Shown piece by piece: positions 1 to 12,631 of a DNA stretch of 64,000 nt. The notes beneath the pieces were generated by a model. It did not search any database. It was given only the letters and a program-made list of their open reading frames with translations, and was not told the origin of the DNA. Within the stretch, counting starts at the first letter, position 1. Each line of letters opens with the position of its first letter. The stretch covers positions 210,434,978-210,498,977 of the forward strand of contig NC_081828.1 in NCBI RefSeq assembly GCF_030867095.1, in the 5' to 3' direction. The stretch comes from Alligator mississippiensis. Its lineage: Eukaryota; Chordata; Crocodylia; Alligatoridae. A program made the position numbers and the translations under genes.

Positions 1-334
1 CCGGGATGCAGGAGGGCAAGTCTGAAGCCCATTGCTCTACAGGATAACATAATATTTGGCACAAGGCAGCACAACTCCAACAAGATTGCTCAGGAGAGAC
101 CTGGGAACAGCCCGATGGACAGGCACAAAGCGGGGCTATGGGAGACTGGAGACAAGATCAAGTGCTTGGTCTGAAGGAGGCTGAGCAGGGACTTGAACCA
201 GGTGTGTGCATAGCTCAGGTGAATGCTCGAATCACAGGACCACTGGCTGGTCTAAGCTGAGCAGTTCTCACCTTTTTGAAAGGTTTTAGTTTCATTCCAG
301 AGGACAATGGTTTGACATCAAGACTTTTTTTTTG

Positions 335-460
335 CAAGTCAGGATCATAGGAAGGTAGGGCTGGAGGGGACCGCACGAGGTCATCAAGGCAGGATCATCC
401 CTGACTAAACCATCCCAGCCCAGTGTCTTCCCAACCTGCTCTTGGAAAAGTATTTCCCAC
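335..460 (-). mobile_element. CR1 LINE 3' end
   Basis: GGATCATAGGAAGGTAGGGC, GGAGGGGACCGC, GAGGTCATC, AGGATCATCCCTGACTAAAC and CTTCCCAACCTGCTCTT form an inverse CR1 tail. Confidence 0.8.
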
Positions 461-2149
461 CCAGCTCGGATTCCTAATTAACATCAAACCAACACAAAAC
501 AGGGCTTTGCAAGGATTGCATCATCATTGAGGTCTCCTCATTGTGCAGCAGCTCCCAGCAAGCTGGGAATGGATGCTACTCTCTGTGGAAGAAGGGTGCT
601 TTACCAAGGAGAGAAGGGAAGAATGGGGGAAAAAAAGGAAAAAGCAGGTCAGGCAGCTGCAAAGCATGAGACTGGAGAAGCTCTCTGTGAGGAGGAAAAT
701 ATGGGAAGTCCTGTCTGGAAAGTGAATCAATACCGGGAAATAAAATTTCAATATGGCTGTACGCTGTTATGGAATAACACAGGTGCCTCAAGAAGGCCGA
801 TTAGGGCCCACTCATTCATACTTGTTCACTGGTAATCCAGGAAAGAGCTTTTCCATGACCCCAAACCGCACTTCAATGGACCAGATACTTCAGAGGTCTG
901 GGCTGAAAGCGAAGCATAATCCAGCTTTTTCCAAGCCACTGATTCTCACCCAAGGTGCCATGGCGCCCTGAGGTGCTCCAAGATCCTTTTAAGGATGCTG
1001 CAGCGGACTGTGCAATGTTAGCACCATTCGGCGTGCAAACACCTACTCAGGATTCAGAGGACAAATCCAGAGGGGTGGCCCAAGACCCTTTCGAAGGTGC
1101 CGTAGACTGCCCCAAAACTTCAGCACTGTTAGGTGTGCGAACAGGATTTGCGAGATAGACCCAGAGATTTCAAACAGGAATCCATGGTGTTACAAACATC
1201 CTGACGCGCAGAAAAACTACGTTCTTTGCAACAGAAGAATTGCTCTACTATTTTTCCATAGTCAAAAACTGAATGAAAACTTAAGCCGGCATTTTCCAAG
1301 GGGGGCCTTGGGTCTACAAAGGCTGAGAGCCACTGATCGAAGCTGGCGGGGAGACCAATTTCACCAAATTCAGTAGGAATTGGGCCAGCACCCTAGCTAG
1401 GTCCGGCCACCCCGAACAGAGCTACAGCAGGAAACAGCTGCATTTTAACCAGGTCACTCAAAGCTGGGAAAGAAAATTAATGGAGTGAAAAAACGCCGCT
1501 CTCACGGGGCAGAGGACAGACGCCCTCCCTCCGCCGGACCGATACAGGCAGGGCAGGAGCAGTGCAACCGTCTTTGCACTACGGCCCCCCTCCTCTCCAC
1601 CGGTGCCCAGCTCAGCTCAAAGAAGGAGGCCGTTCCTGCCCGGATGGCATGAAGCTCCACCACTCCCACTGGGGAGGCCTAGGCAACTGTTGCCATCAGG
1701 CCCTTCTTAGCAAATAATGTCATGAGACCTACGTCACGGCTGGTAGGGAGGGGTGGAGGAAGCAGCTTGTTTGTGCAAAGGGGAAGGGGGAAAAAAAGAA
1801 GGTCCACCTGCCTTTGTCAAATGCCAGCAGCGAGGCGTGGGAAGACAATCAATGATTTCCTTTCTGGACTAGGCTCTTTGGCAGTGCCCATGCTCTCAAG
1901 GGAAAAGCCTCTGCCTTGCAACGGAGCCCGAGCTGCCAGGCCCTTGTGCAAGCCCAAATGGCCGGTAGGAAGGGCCTGCAGCGACCAGCAATCGACTTCT
2001 ATGGTCTTTCCTGGGTCTAACCTAGACGCTTAGCTGCTGCGCGTGCAGGGAGCAGAGATTATTCACTGCGTAGTTCAACTCCTCGAGGGGGGAATTTGCC
2101 TCGGTTATTGTTAGAGTTTGTTTACATCTTTGTCGGGGTGGTTTAAACC

Positions 2150-2350
2150 TCCCACCGGTGCTAATTCATGTGGGCTCTCTTCGTATTGAAATATTTATGT
2201 CCCCAGTAGACAAGCTTCAGAAAAATACCAGCAAAGAAGCCTGAAGCAAAACTCTGTAACAAACCCATTTCTTCTTGGCGTCATTTGCATCTGAAATGAA
2301 TAGGATGAACTCAATAGGGAACCGGAGCAAACCGATTGTGTACAGAACAT
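2150..2350. promoter_or_regulatory. Possible conserved non-coding element
   Basis: This is non-repetitive sequence with AT-rich core AAATATTTATG and an ATTTGCAT octamer at about 2,283, within the few kilobases that have few repeats (about 1.2-2.9k). No exon is supported. Weak evidence. Confidence 0.2.
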
Positions 2351-3654
2351 TCGGCTGCGTCTACAAAGCCAACAGCCTCGTCTGCAAACATTTAGCAGAT
2401 CTAGCGACGAGGTTACGGCCATCGCTGTCTACGGATCTGGGCATTCAGGTGATTCCCCCCCCTCCCTGTTTTGCCCTCCAGCATGACGACGTTACGAACA
2501 GAATTCAAAACTTTCAGCTAATCCCTGCCGGAGCTGAAAGGGAAGTGAGGGCATGAAATCAGAGGTAGTGGAGCTTCCTTTACTGCACGGCTGAGCTGGG
2601 AGTGCGCATTTTCCTTACGGCAGAGGGGCTGAGAGGTGGGCTCACCAGAGCCAAAGAAATCTGGGACTGAAAATAAAGTCACATGTGTGAACATGATCGG
2701 CTGGATCTCGGAAGTGGTGTAAATCAGGATCTGCACCGACTTCAATGGAGCGATTCTGATTTATACCAGCTGCAGATCCGGCCCAACTTTTTAAAGGACC
2801 TGTGCCTTGTTCTGCCAGGCAGTGGTAGTGGTCAGCAAGCAGCTTTGACCTTTTAGAAATAAAACCTAAGAGGCTTAAAAGAAAGCAGCTTACCTTGCTG
2901 TCAAGTGCAAAACGTCCTCCCCTCCTTTCCTTGCCAGGTGAACCCACGGGCAGAGCTCTCTCCCCTTCAGCAAGGAGCTGGACGTGCTTTTGTTTGCTGC
3001 TCTGCCACCTCTGTCGGGGGAATGGCAGAAATCGGTAATTCAATACTGTAGTGAGTGCCAGGAACCTCCCACCACCAGGTCACACCCATTCCCTTCAGTG
3101 AGATTCACTAAAGGATGGAGAGAAAGAGAGAGGCTCCACCAGCATGCTCCCAGCCAGGACTTCCCAAACTCGCTGCTCACACTCGTCCTGCGCCAGAGGT
3201 GCTGGAAGAAACCTACTCCGCAGCCAATCTGGACCTCTCCATTAGAAACTCAGTGGGTATTAATGAGTAAATGCTGCTCCGACACAGAACTGTGTGGTTT
3301 GCATTTAGGAAGCAAAGAGGTTTGTGTCGTCCCCCACGCCCCGTGGTTTGCTGTTGGCCTAGCGTGTAAGGAATGCTTGGCTGATGCAGTCACATAACAG
3401 CATCTGAAGGCCATGCAACCAGGCTGGCCCTCCGGGAAAAAAAACACCCTTGTCAGGTCCCACGCCCAGCCCTTAGCTATCAGCCTGTAGCTTCCTCCTT
3501 CCCTCACACACGGTAGGAAGAAATTGCTGTAGCTGATGGTTCAGAAGCTGCGGCTGGAAATACCCAGATGGGTCCGTATCTCATACTGTGCATGCTGGTG
3601 CTCAGCCCAGGCCTTTTCTGTTCATGCAAAGGCAAACAGGGCAGGCAGAGGGGG

Positions 3655-3830
3655 CCTGTGGTTAGGGTGCTGGCTTGACATACCCAAGATCTGTTCCCAG
3701 CTTGGCAGTTGCCTTCTTTTGTCTGTGCTCTAGCTTCCCCATCTGTGAAATAGAGATACCTCCCACTTTTCATGAAGCACTTGGTGGGGGCTTAGGATGC
3801 TAGCCGTGACATAGGTATTAAGAAGGGCAG
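3655..3830 (+). repeat. MIR-like SINE
   Basis: GTGGTTAGGGTGCTGGC (A-box-like), GATCTGTTCCCAGCTT and TAGCTTCCCCATCTGTGAAA match the order of a MIR-type tRNA-derived SINE. Confidence 0.6.
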
Positions 3831-6800
3831 TCCCCTGTGTAGTTTCAGCACTGCACAACATCAGTGTCTGAGCCACAACAGCCAATATCTCCCTTGTTTC
3901 TAAAGCCGCCAAGGCTCAGCATTTCCCTCGCACTGTCTGGTTTTCCCTGACTGAGATCTGAATGGCCCCTCCTCACCCTTAGCAGGCCAGGAATATCTTT
4001 ATCTGCCCAGAAGCCCACAGCCCATTTACCAACCACCCCTGTACAGTATTTTCCATAGGTGACCAAAGCTAGCTACTACCACAATGCTCCTGCTCATGGC
4101 AGGGGAAGGATGGCCCCCTGTAACAAGTGGGCAACTACTTGTTGGCCTGCCCACTTCTCAAGGCTAACCGCCCACCTACCTCGCCTGCCACACCTTTGCT
4201 GAAACAATTGAAAGTTGTTAACCAGGCAGGAGGCTACCCATTGACTTGCCCTGATACCAAGGGGCTATACACAGATCCGAACCTCACCTTATACCATGTC
4301 CCATGTCTCACAGATGGCATCCATGGCCAAAACCTGGCCTATAGCATACCCCACACTGGGACCCACACTCCTGTGCCTCACATCAGGACTCTCGATCCCT
4401 GTGCTCTCACACTGGGCCCTTAATCTCACCCACTTGAGGCTCCCACCTCCTCTGCCTCAGGCTCCCTGCCCATCTCTGGACCCTCTTGGTCTCCTCATGC
4501 CGTGACACTGGGCCTCAATCCCCTTGCCCCTGGAGCTTCACACCCAGCTCTTTCTTAGGGCTCAAAATCCCACCCTGCTGGAGCCTCACACCTGGCTCTC
4601 TTTATGAATCTCAGAGCCCAGGCCTTTATTTTGTCTTTGAGGTGTGCTCCCCTAGCATTTCCCCTCCATGGGGGCTGAGGCTTTCTGGTGCCCCATACTC
4701 ACCCTTCACTGCAGAGGCACAGGTGTGGTATTTCCTGGAGACTGCCTTGCCACCGGCAGCCCCACCACACCATCCAGCCCCAGCAGGGTGTAGTTTTAAG
4801 TCGTGCCCCAGGACCAGGAACCTCCACTATCCCCACAGATCCTGCTCTGTACCTCCAAATTGTTACATGAACAGCAGCTCCAGCTGGGTGGTGTTCTTAT
4901 TCCAGCTGCTTGCAGCAAACAGGGCCTGTTCTTATCAGGAACAGTTGTGCCTTCCTCCCAATTAGGCAGTTTCCTGCTGGTCATGTGCCTGATTGGGAGT
5001 GCAGCCACTTGCAGGCTGCTCTGCTGCTTGCCCATGACCCTTTGAGTAACAGAGCACAACTTGTGCTCTGTTACACCCCCAGTTAGGAACTTTTTTCATT
5101 ATTCCTCAGTGCAAGAACTGACTTTTCATTATGATGATGCAGCAAACTAACTGACATTGAGGATGAGGTTGCACTCTGTTAGTAGCATCAATAGCCAAAC
5201 TTAAAATCAAGCAAGGGTGTTTTCTTAAAGGTCCCTTGAAACCCTGATTCATTTTGCAGACAGTGTCACAGCAAAAGAAACAAGTTGGCCTCAGTGATTC
5301 CAAAGTAATGCAAAGTTCCTTAAAAAGAGAGATGTTATTTGCAGGATATTTTGTATAATGGTGTCATGTGGGGTCTATCTTCAGTTGTTACCTGTGGCAG
5401 CTGCAGCAAACACAAAGCAAACTGTGGCATTGGCATGAAGCTGTGATCCTGATAGTGATATACAGGGGCTCAGGACAGTCTACCCTGTCGATCTACAGAT
5501 GTTTTAGGCCTTGCTGTTTACCTTCGGCTAGAGAAGCATAGGAGCGAGCACATATTCCCCAGAGCTGGGGGGAAGGAAGGACAGCACGCTCCCGCTCCTG
5601 GAGGAAGGATGCAGACGTGAGCTCTAGCGCTGGTTCTGCTCTGCACTTCACTCTCTGACCTCAGGCAAGGCAGTCTGGAGCAGATTTCCCATAGTGGTTG
5701 TGGTTTAGTGCCCGGGCACCTTTACACAGATTGGGCAGATGTTCCCTAGTGCCCAGCTCCTGTGACCTGCTGTGTTATGAGTTATAGGGCCCCTGTCAGT
5801 AAATGATCCACCATAGAGCCCGTTACACAGCCTGGAGCTTTAACCCATGCTGGAGCAGCTCATGCACTGAGCTCTACAGGCCTGTGATTCAATCGGTGGG
5901 GTCAGCTAAGATGGCAGCTATCAGGAAGGGGGTAGGGGAGGTTGTCTGGGATTCAAACTCCTGTTGGGCTTGAGCTGAGCACCATCTGTTTAGACGTGCC
6001 AATTCACTCATGTATGTTATCCCTCCTCCTCTCCCACCCATGCCTCATCTACAGGCAACACATAAGTCTGCTCTAGGGTTTGCTTTTAACTCAGGCACTG
6101 GCAGCAGACAGTTTGCTCCAAACTCCCCCAGCTTAGCTTGTGCTGTCAGCTATGAAAGTGGGCAGTTGCATGCCACAACTTCAAGTGAAGCCTTCAACGA
6201 GGATCCTAATTCACAGAGAAATCAAGGGGAGTTATACACCTTGGTCCCTTTGAAAGCATGGGTCTCAATGACCGATTTTGGGCACCCGAAATTGTAAGCC
6301 ATCTTTCCAAACATGGGCCTTTTCCTCTGTCATGGTGGGCAGTTCTGATCTACAACACAGGGGTTTAATGAATGTGCACAAAGTGCCGAGGGACAAATTT
6401 GATTCTTTGGTGTCTGCTTAAATCAGGAATACACCCACTGTAGTCACTAGATGTTACTGTTACTCTTGCTCTTGTTGAATCAGATTTCAGCTCTGGAGAC
6501 CTGGATGGAAGATGCCATAATGTCCAATGCACTGTGATGAAGATCCCGGCACGCATGTGCAGAGCTTTCCTCCCAGCGGTTGTGAGTTGTGTAAAGTTCT
6601 GTGCATCTGCCAAACGCTGATCACTACGTGAGACCTGACCGCGAGGCAGGTGCTGCGCCAGGGAAGCCAAGTTGGACTGGAAAGTAATAAACATGGTTAT
6701 GATGGTGCTTCCCCTCTGCCCTCAGGAAGGGAGCTCCCGAGATAAGCAGGGGCAGGAGCTAAGCCCTCTCTCTCCCTTCCAGGTGAGGTGGAGCAGCAGG

Positions 6801-8124
6801 GAAATTTCACATGGAAGGCAAAACAGGAAGAGAAACACGTATGAGTCAAATGCAGACCTGGTGTGAATGAAGTTCCCAGTGAAGGGCTGACCCTACTTAG
6901 ACCAGGACTGAGTATGAACCAACTTGCAACACCCAACCCTTCAACTCAGCTACTGAATGCAAGTTCCTAATTGGATCAACTGGTCCTCCCCCCCAAACCC
7001 TCAACCCCAACCAAGCTCATCCATCTCAAAACCATTGGGTCCTGCATCACTGCAGGGGCAGGGGGCAGTCCTTAATGCCTGGATGCTCTGTTAACAGAAG
7101 AGTCAGAACAAAGATGGGGCAGAAGGGGTTGGAGAAAAAGAAGCAGCCGCGACACTTGGTCCTTCCTGGAACCGAATCCAAATGGAAAGGTTTGAAAGAG
7201 TCCAGAAATCTTTCTTTCCTAGTAAAATAAAACCCAATAGCTGCTAGGGCTGGTGGTGAGGTGTAGTAATCTGTAGAGCCATTTGGCTAGGAAACGTGAG
7301 CATGCAGTCCTATTCGTTCCCAACCCCAACTCCTTTACCAGACCCGGCTGCCCTCTTGCAAGACTCAGCCAACTGGTCCACCTCGTCTTGTAGGCCATCA
7401 GATCTTTGGGGGCAGGAATAAGCCTTTATTAATAATGTGTTTGTATAGCACCAAGCAGAATTCAGGCTGACCTGCTCCTGCTGGCTGGGGTCTATTGTTA
7501 CAAAAAGCTAAACTCATAAGACAGCTCTGGATTTCAGTGAAGGCTAGAGCCAGGAGTGCTGGATGTCCATCAGAAAGCCTGCATTTCATCAGATGTTATA
7601 CTCCAATAACAGATAGCCCCATTGGAAAAAAGAGGAAAAAAGAGGAGATTCCTGGCAAACTGCAGGTAATGTTTCAGATGGTAAAATGTTTCAGGCTCGG
7701 TTTGGATAGCTCAGGGGATATCTGAATATTTAAAGAAGGGTATTTCCCTAGCCCAAAACAAGTTGCTCAGCATGTTGTTATGTATCCAAGATTTAACCCA
7801 ACGTAATCTTCTTCAATTGCTGGATGAAAAACATCTGTGAACAGAGTCTGGAATATTTCTGATTCTGCAATACTATTGTGGTGCCTCCCTAGGGTTGCAG
7901 TTTGAAGGTCCTGTGATGCCATTTTCAAGATATATACCCTTGTTGGACTTCATTTCTCATGATGCATCATGGTCTTCATCTGAGAAGAGGAAGACATGGT
8001 AATTGTATCAAGAGAAGCCCCAAACCTATAGCTACATAAGAATGGTAATTTGACTAGAGAGTCTGGTCCAAGGCGAGAAAGATGAGATGAAACAAGCCAC
8101 AAGTCCCATAGAGATTCGCTTTTT

Positions 8125-8315
8125 CATACAATTATAGAGAAGTTGGGTTGGACAGGACCTCCAGAGGTCATCTAGTCCAACCCCCAGTCTGTGACAGGAT
8201 CATCCCTATCCAAACCACCCCATACAAATCTGTAGTTTAACTTCTTACTAAAACGATCATCAACCCTGACACAACACCCTAACCTGCCACAGGTAAAGCA
8301 GGGCGACCACAGTAC
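8125..8315 (-). mobile_element. CR1 LINE 3' end
   Basis: TTGGACAGGACCTCCAGAGG, TCATCTAGTCCAACCCC and CAGGATCATCCCTATCCAAA are the inverse of a CR1 tail of the type common in crocodilians and turtles. Confidence 0.85.
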
Positions 8316-9381
8316 TCAATGCCCCACTTACGTAAAAGGTTGTCAAAAGCTTTGGCAGGTGCCTACAAAAGTTTATGCCTCTCTGAACAAGATAGTCTGG
8401 GTGCTGCCCTGCCTTGCCTTCTGCCTGCCTTCAGACTATCAGAGCTAACTACATCTCCTTACAGCTCCCATGAAGAACTGCCTTGGGCTAGCCTAATCAG
8501 TGCCTTTCAGCTTTGACCAAAATATTTTGATTTTCAAGCGTTTGGCAAAAACACTGACATTTTCCAGAGAAGCAAAAGTTTTTTTTGAGAAAAGTGTTTT
8601 TGTTGAAATCCCAATTTTCCATCAAAAAGCAACTTCAGCAGAAACATTTCTAGCCAGCCCCATTTCGGACATCAAGGGCAGGTGACAGCTAATAAGAAGT
8701 TGCACTGGTGAAGGAGGAGGGGTTTCGAGGTCACGTCCTGAGAGCCCTGTTCTACTCTTACTCTGCCCTTTCTAAGGCAGGGCATTTCTGCAGGCAAATT
8801 GCTGGAGACACTTGGACTAAGCACCTAACCTGTGTCTAAGAATTATCATTAGACTGAGCACTGGCTTCTGGATTTGGCCCCAGTGACTTCAAGGAGTTGT
8901 AAGGAGTAGGAGTAAGCAAGGAGTTAGGTCACAGAGTACAGCGAATGTTACTCTGCTCTCTGGACTTGCTTCTACACAGAACGGAGAGGCAGAGACTTCC
9001 CATGGCAATGGTTTTGCCCTGAAGCTCCTTCTGGTCAATGGATGACTGAGCTGCCTCTGCCTGGCAATTATGTCCCAGTTAATGTTTAACTGGATGAAAT
9101 AGAGTTGCCTGGAAAGGAATCAAGGTGTTTCTGAGAAATGCTCCAGAGCCCAGCCTCCTCGCTCCTATGATACAAGACCCAGCTACCCCAAAGCAGCTAA
9201 ACATCAGTCGCTATTGAGCATGGGAGCAAGGGGCACGGCCTCTGAATCAGAACTTCCTAGACCTTAAATGCTGGAGGCTACAAGTGAGAGAGAAACAGTG
9301 AAAAAAGCCCTGGTCATATCTAATTTCCTCTCCCTTTATGCATCTACTTTTTGTGTGATACTGAGCAAGATGGACCTAGGG

Positions 9382-10333
9382 CAGGGGTGGGCAAAATATG
9401 TGGGCCAGATCCCGGCTGCCAGCTGATTGGATGCAGCCCATGGGCAGGCACCCACCAATTAATTGTATCCAGTCCATAGCTGCCCCTGCTGCATCCTGCA
9501 TGGGGCCGAGCCCTGCTTGCTCTCATCTGGGGCAGTGCACACTGCACTCCCACCCTCGCCCACCAACCCCAGCCACGGCCAGCGGGCAGTTTCCCAGCAG
9601 GGCTGCTGCTGCTGGTGCTGCACCAGCCCGGGGGACTGCTCGGCTCTGCCCACCTCCAGTGCCTCTTCCGCCTGTCCCTGCTGCAATGCTCTGGGCAGCA
9701 CGTAGGGAAGGGAAGTGGCAGTGGGCAGGGAGAAAGCTGCAGCTCCTGCCCCAGCACATTGGGCTCCAGCTCCAGTTCCTGGCTGTCTTTCATCCACTCT
9801 GCCTGCCCGGCACGATTAGCACCCACCCATTGGCAGCTCAGTGGGTGAAGGCAGCCCTACCAGGAAGCTGTGCAAGCTGAGCAGGGCTGGGGCTGCGGCA
9901 GGGCAGGTGGGAGCATGGAGTGGGCTGCCTTGGATGGGAGCAAGCAGGGCTTGGCCCCATGCATAGCATCAGGGAGCAGCCGCAGGCTGGAGGGGGTGCG
10001 TGTGGGGTCGGGGGGGTGGGGGGTTGGAGGGTGACTGCACCTTCACCACCCAGGCAAACTCTGCTGCATGCCCCTCCAGCCAGCTTCCAGGAACTAGTGC
10101 TTGGGCAGTCTCCCACACCTGCATACCCAACCTACCCCACATACACCCAACCACACCCCTAGCCCACAATGCCTACATCCCCCCCCCACACCCTTCACCC
10201 CACCATACCCACACCCACCCCCACACCACACCTCACATTCACACACCCCACATACCCATGAACCCTTGTGGCTCTCAACAGCTCACCAAAACTCATTAAG
10301 TAGACCCTCCAGCCAAATAACTGCCCACCTCCG
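9382..10333. mobile_element. hAT-type non-autonomous DNA transposon, 952 bp
   Basis: The left end is CAGGGGTGGGCAAAAT and the right end is the imperfect inverse (ATAACTGCCCACCTCCG). Both are flanked by the perfect 8-bp direct repeat ACCTAGGG (9,374-9,381 and 10,334-10,341), the hAT-type target duplication. The interior is GC-rich, with CA/CCA-rich simple sequence at about 10,135-10,260. Open frames up to 160 codons on both strands are by-products of this composition. I see no transposase remnant. Confidence 0.8.
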
Positions 10334-10984
10334 ACCTAGGGTCTGACCCAGTAAATGGCAGCTCCTATGTTCTAAACCAGAATTACCTTTAACACCAGTG
10401 TAAGTAGGGGATAGTGCCCTGGCTGCAGCCAGCATGCAACAGTCTTGCTCCTCAACTCCAGCAGCCTGTACCCACGTTAGTACAGCAGCTGCCGCCAGAG
10501 CACAGAGATTACTGGAGCAGGTAAGACTCCCCCATCCCTTCCCCACCTCTACCCCCTGCCCCTCTCCAGTGGTCAATACTCTGCCCACGGCACTGCAGGA
10601 GCTTGCTGTACCTATGATCTTTCGCTGCTTCAGGCCACTGTTTTTTTCTGTTTCAGTTTATAATGACAGCTGATAAACTACTGTATGGGAAAAGCCACAC
10701 TTCATCCCCACGGCTCAGCTGCATCCTGTGTCACAGCACATGGATAATTGTTAATGCTTTACAAAGGAGCTGCACAAGTCATGGGTTCACTGGCTGGGAA
10801 GGAGAACACCCATGTTCTAATCCCTCTCTGCCCAGTACCGGCAAGGGACTCTCCCCATAGGGCAGTAGCTTTACTCAGCAGATGACAGCATCATCCTCTT
10901 GCACTCTGGCCCAATGAATGTTTAATACCAAGTGGATCAGCTACAGAGAGAATGATGTGCTCCTCACCCCCAACAGGGTACCCT

Positions 10985-11060
10985 ATAAATAAGTGGTTAG
11001 GGCTCTTTCCTGGGAGGTAGTTCAAACCCTCACTTGAAGGCAGACAGAGAGAGAATCTGA
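10985..11060 (+). repeat. tRNA-derived SINE head
   Basis: AGTGGTTAGGGC (A-box-like) and AGTTCAAACCCTC (B-box-like) are about 30 nt apart, as in a tRNA-derived SINE promoter. It is not an intact tRNA gene: no acceptor or anticodon stem pairing is apparent. Confidence 0.4.
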
Positions 11061-11384
11061 ATTTGAATCACCTGCTTCCCAAGCAAATATTTTACCTGCA
11101 GCACCAAATCCAATGTAATAGGGCTGCCGCTGCCCCCACCCCACCTCCTTTTCCTGAATTGTGTGCAAGTCCTTCTTGCAAATCCATCTCTTCTGACAAC
11201 ATAAACGTAGCATTTTAAAAAATGCTCAAGCCAACCACTTTGCCATTGGCAAAATGCATTTTTCCCTTTCTGAGTGTGAAGCTGGGTGCCACATTCAACC
11301 CAAATTCACAGAAGAGCTTCACATGCTGTGCAACTGTGTATTTCAGAACATATGTCCTTTGCCAAATACAATTTCACCTGGCTT

Positions 11385-11490
11385 AACCTAGGAGACCTGG
11401 GTGCAAATCCCAGCTTCACCACACACAAACCTCTCAGGAGGATTTGGGGCAAGGTGCTTTGCCTCTCTGCGACTCAAATCATGGACACAA
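11385..11490 (+). repeat. MIR-like SINE
   Basis: GACCTGGGTGCAAATCCCAG, then GGGGCAAGGTGCTTTGCCTC, then CTGCGACTCAAATC, follow the MIR consensus order. Confidence 0.7.
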
Positions 11491-11531
11491 CAGGACAGCC
11501 CCAGCTCATGGCCATGACAGTCAGTGTATTA

Positions 11532-12631
11532 GGCTAGGGACAGACATTCAAAAAGTTTGAGCTTGAATTGATTTAAGCTTTGCAGGTTAGTCTAACCTGG
11601 CTTGGCCGAGCTGGTTTGTAATCTGACAGGCATTCTCTCTGAACTGAGGAAATTTAGGCACGTGCCTACAGTGGCTCAGGCTAGAAGCCAGGGATGCTGG
11701 AGTAGCCTTCCCGTCCTCCCACAGGGCTGAGCTGAGGTGGGGGCGTAACCAGGTCCCAGCAGGACCTCTGATCAGGGAGGTCTGCTTGCACCAGCCCAGA
11801 CTTTTCCCCTCTGGCTGCTCAAGGGATAGGAGTGCTGCTAGCCCCCAGTCCCCAGCTAGCACTCTGAGGCAAGGGGGGTAGGGGGGTGTGCAATGCATGC
11901 ATCTGTTGATGATACGGAGCTTTTCAATCTCCCTCCCTGCTTCTTTATACTGTCTGCAGCAACCTGACAGGCGAGCAAGTCAGCAGGGAGCTGATAATAG
12001 TGTTTCTCACCCCATCAGCAAAACAATAGCCTCTTTCCATTACTTCAAACCCTTCTTAAACAGCTTACCAGCTGACCTGTTGATTAGCTCCAATAAGCCC
12101 TGTTCTGTCTGCCTGTCCTGGTGAAATTGGAGACGCAGACACCTCCTGGCATTAGCTAGCATACCACATGCCTAGGGTCCCTGGGGCTGGGGTCTGTGCT
12201 GCGGAAGACAGGAGGGAGGGAGGGGGGGAAATCCCTGCTTGTCCAGCAAGCAGCAAGGGTGGGGAAGGTAGGGCAGGGGGAAGCCAGGCAAACCCTGCTG
12301 TACCTGCAGTCTTTGCCGAGCTCCAGCCAGGGAGCAGAGGGGAGGGGCCAGCTCTGCTGTGGAGCAGAGAGCCCTGCCCAGCCCAGAGAGCATGCTGGGA
12401 TGCTGGGGGAGTCTGATTTATCTTAAGCCAGCAAGGGGTCTGGGACAGACATTGCATAAATCGGTTTGAGCCAAATCAGTTAAGTCTGATACTACATTCA
12501 ACCAGGTTTATTTCAAACCAGTTTTAGCTATTTGCCAACTGGTTTATGTACACTGAACATCTGTTCTGTTACAGGTTTAAACCAGTTTCTGACCACTTAC
12601 ACCAGTTTTTGTGTAATGTCTGTCCCTAGCC
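11532..12631. mobile_element. Harbinger-like non-autonomous DNA element, 1,100 bp
   Basis: Perfect 17-bp terminal inverted repeats (GGCTAGGGACAGACATT at 11,532-11,548 and its inverse at 12,615-12,631) are flanked by TTA on both sides, the target duplication typical of PIF/Harbinger. A subterminal GGGACAGACATT motif recurs at about 12,442, so a shorter unit may be embedded. The interior, including GC-rich 12,150-12,420, has only composition-driven open frames and no recognisable transposase. Confidence 0.75.

Larger units (their letters stand above)
1..9373. other. Intergenic DNA, left part
   Basis: Apart from the CR1, MIR and possible regulatory segments listed, I see no gene here. Open frames of up to 159 codons (4,486-4,965 plus) have no recognisable domain, no splice context and a Pro/Ser/Leu-rich composition. 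Confidence 0.7.

Noticed and set aside
9344..9880. Pair of 160-codon frames on opposite strands
   Set aside because: They lie mostly inside a hAT element of GC-rich composition; coincident length on both strands points to lack of stops from base composition.
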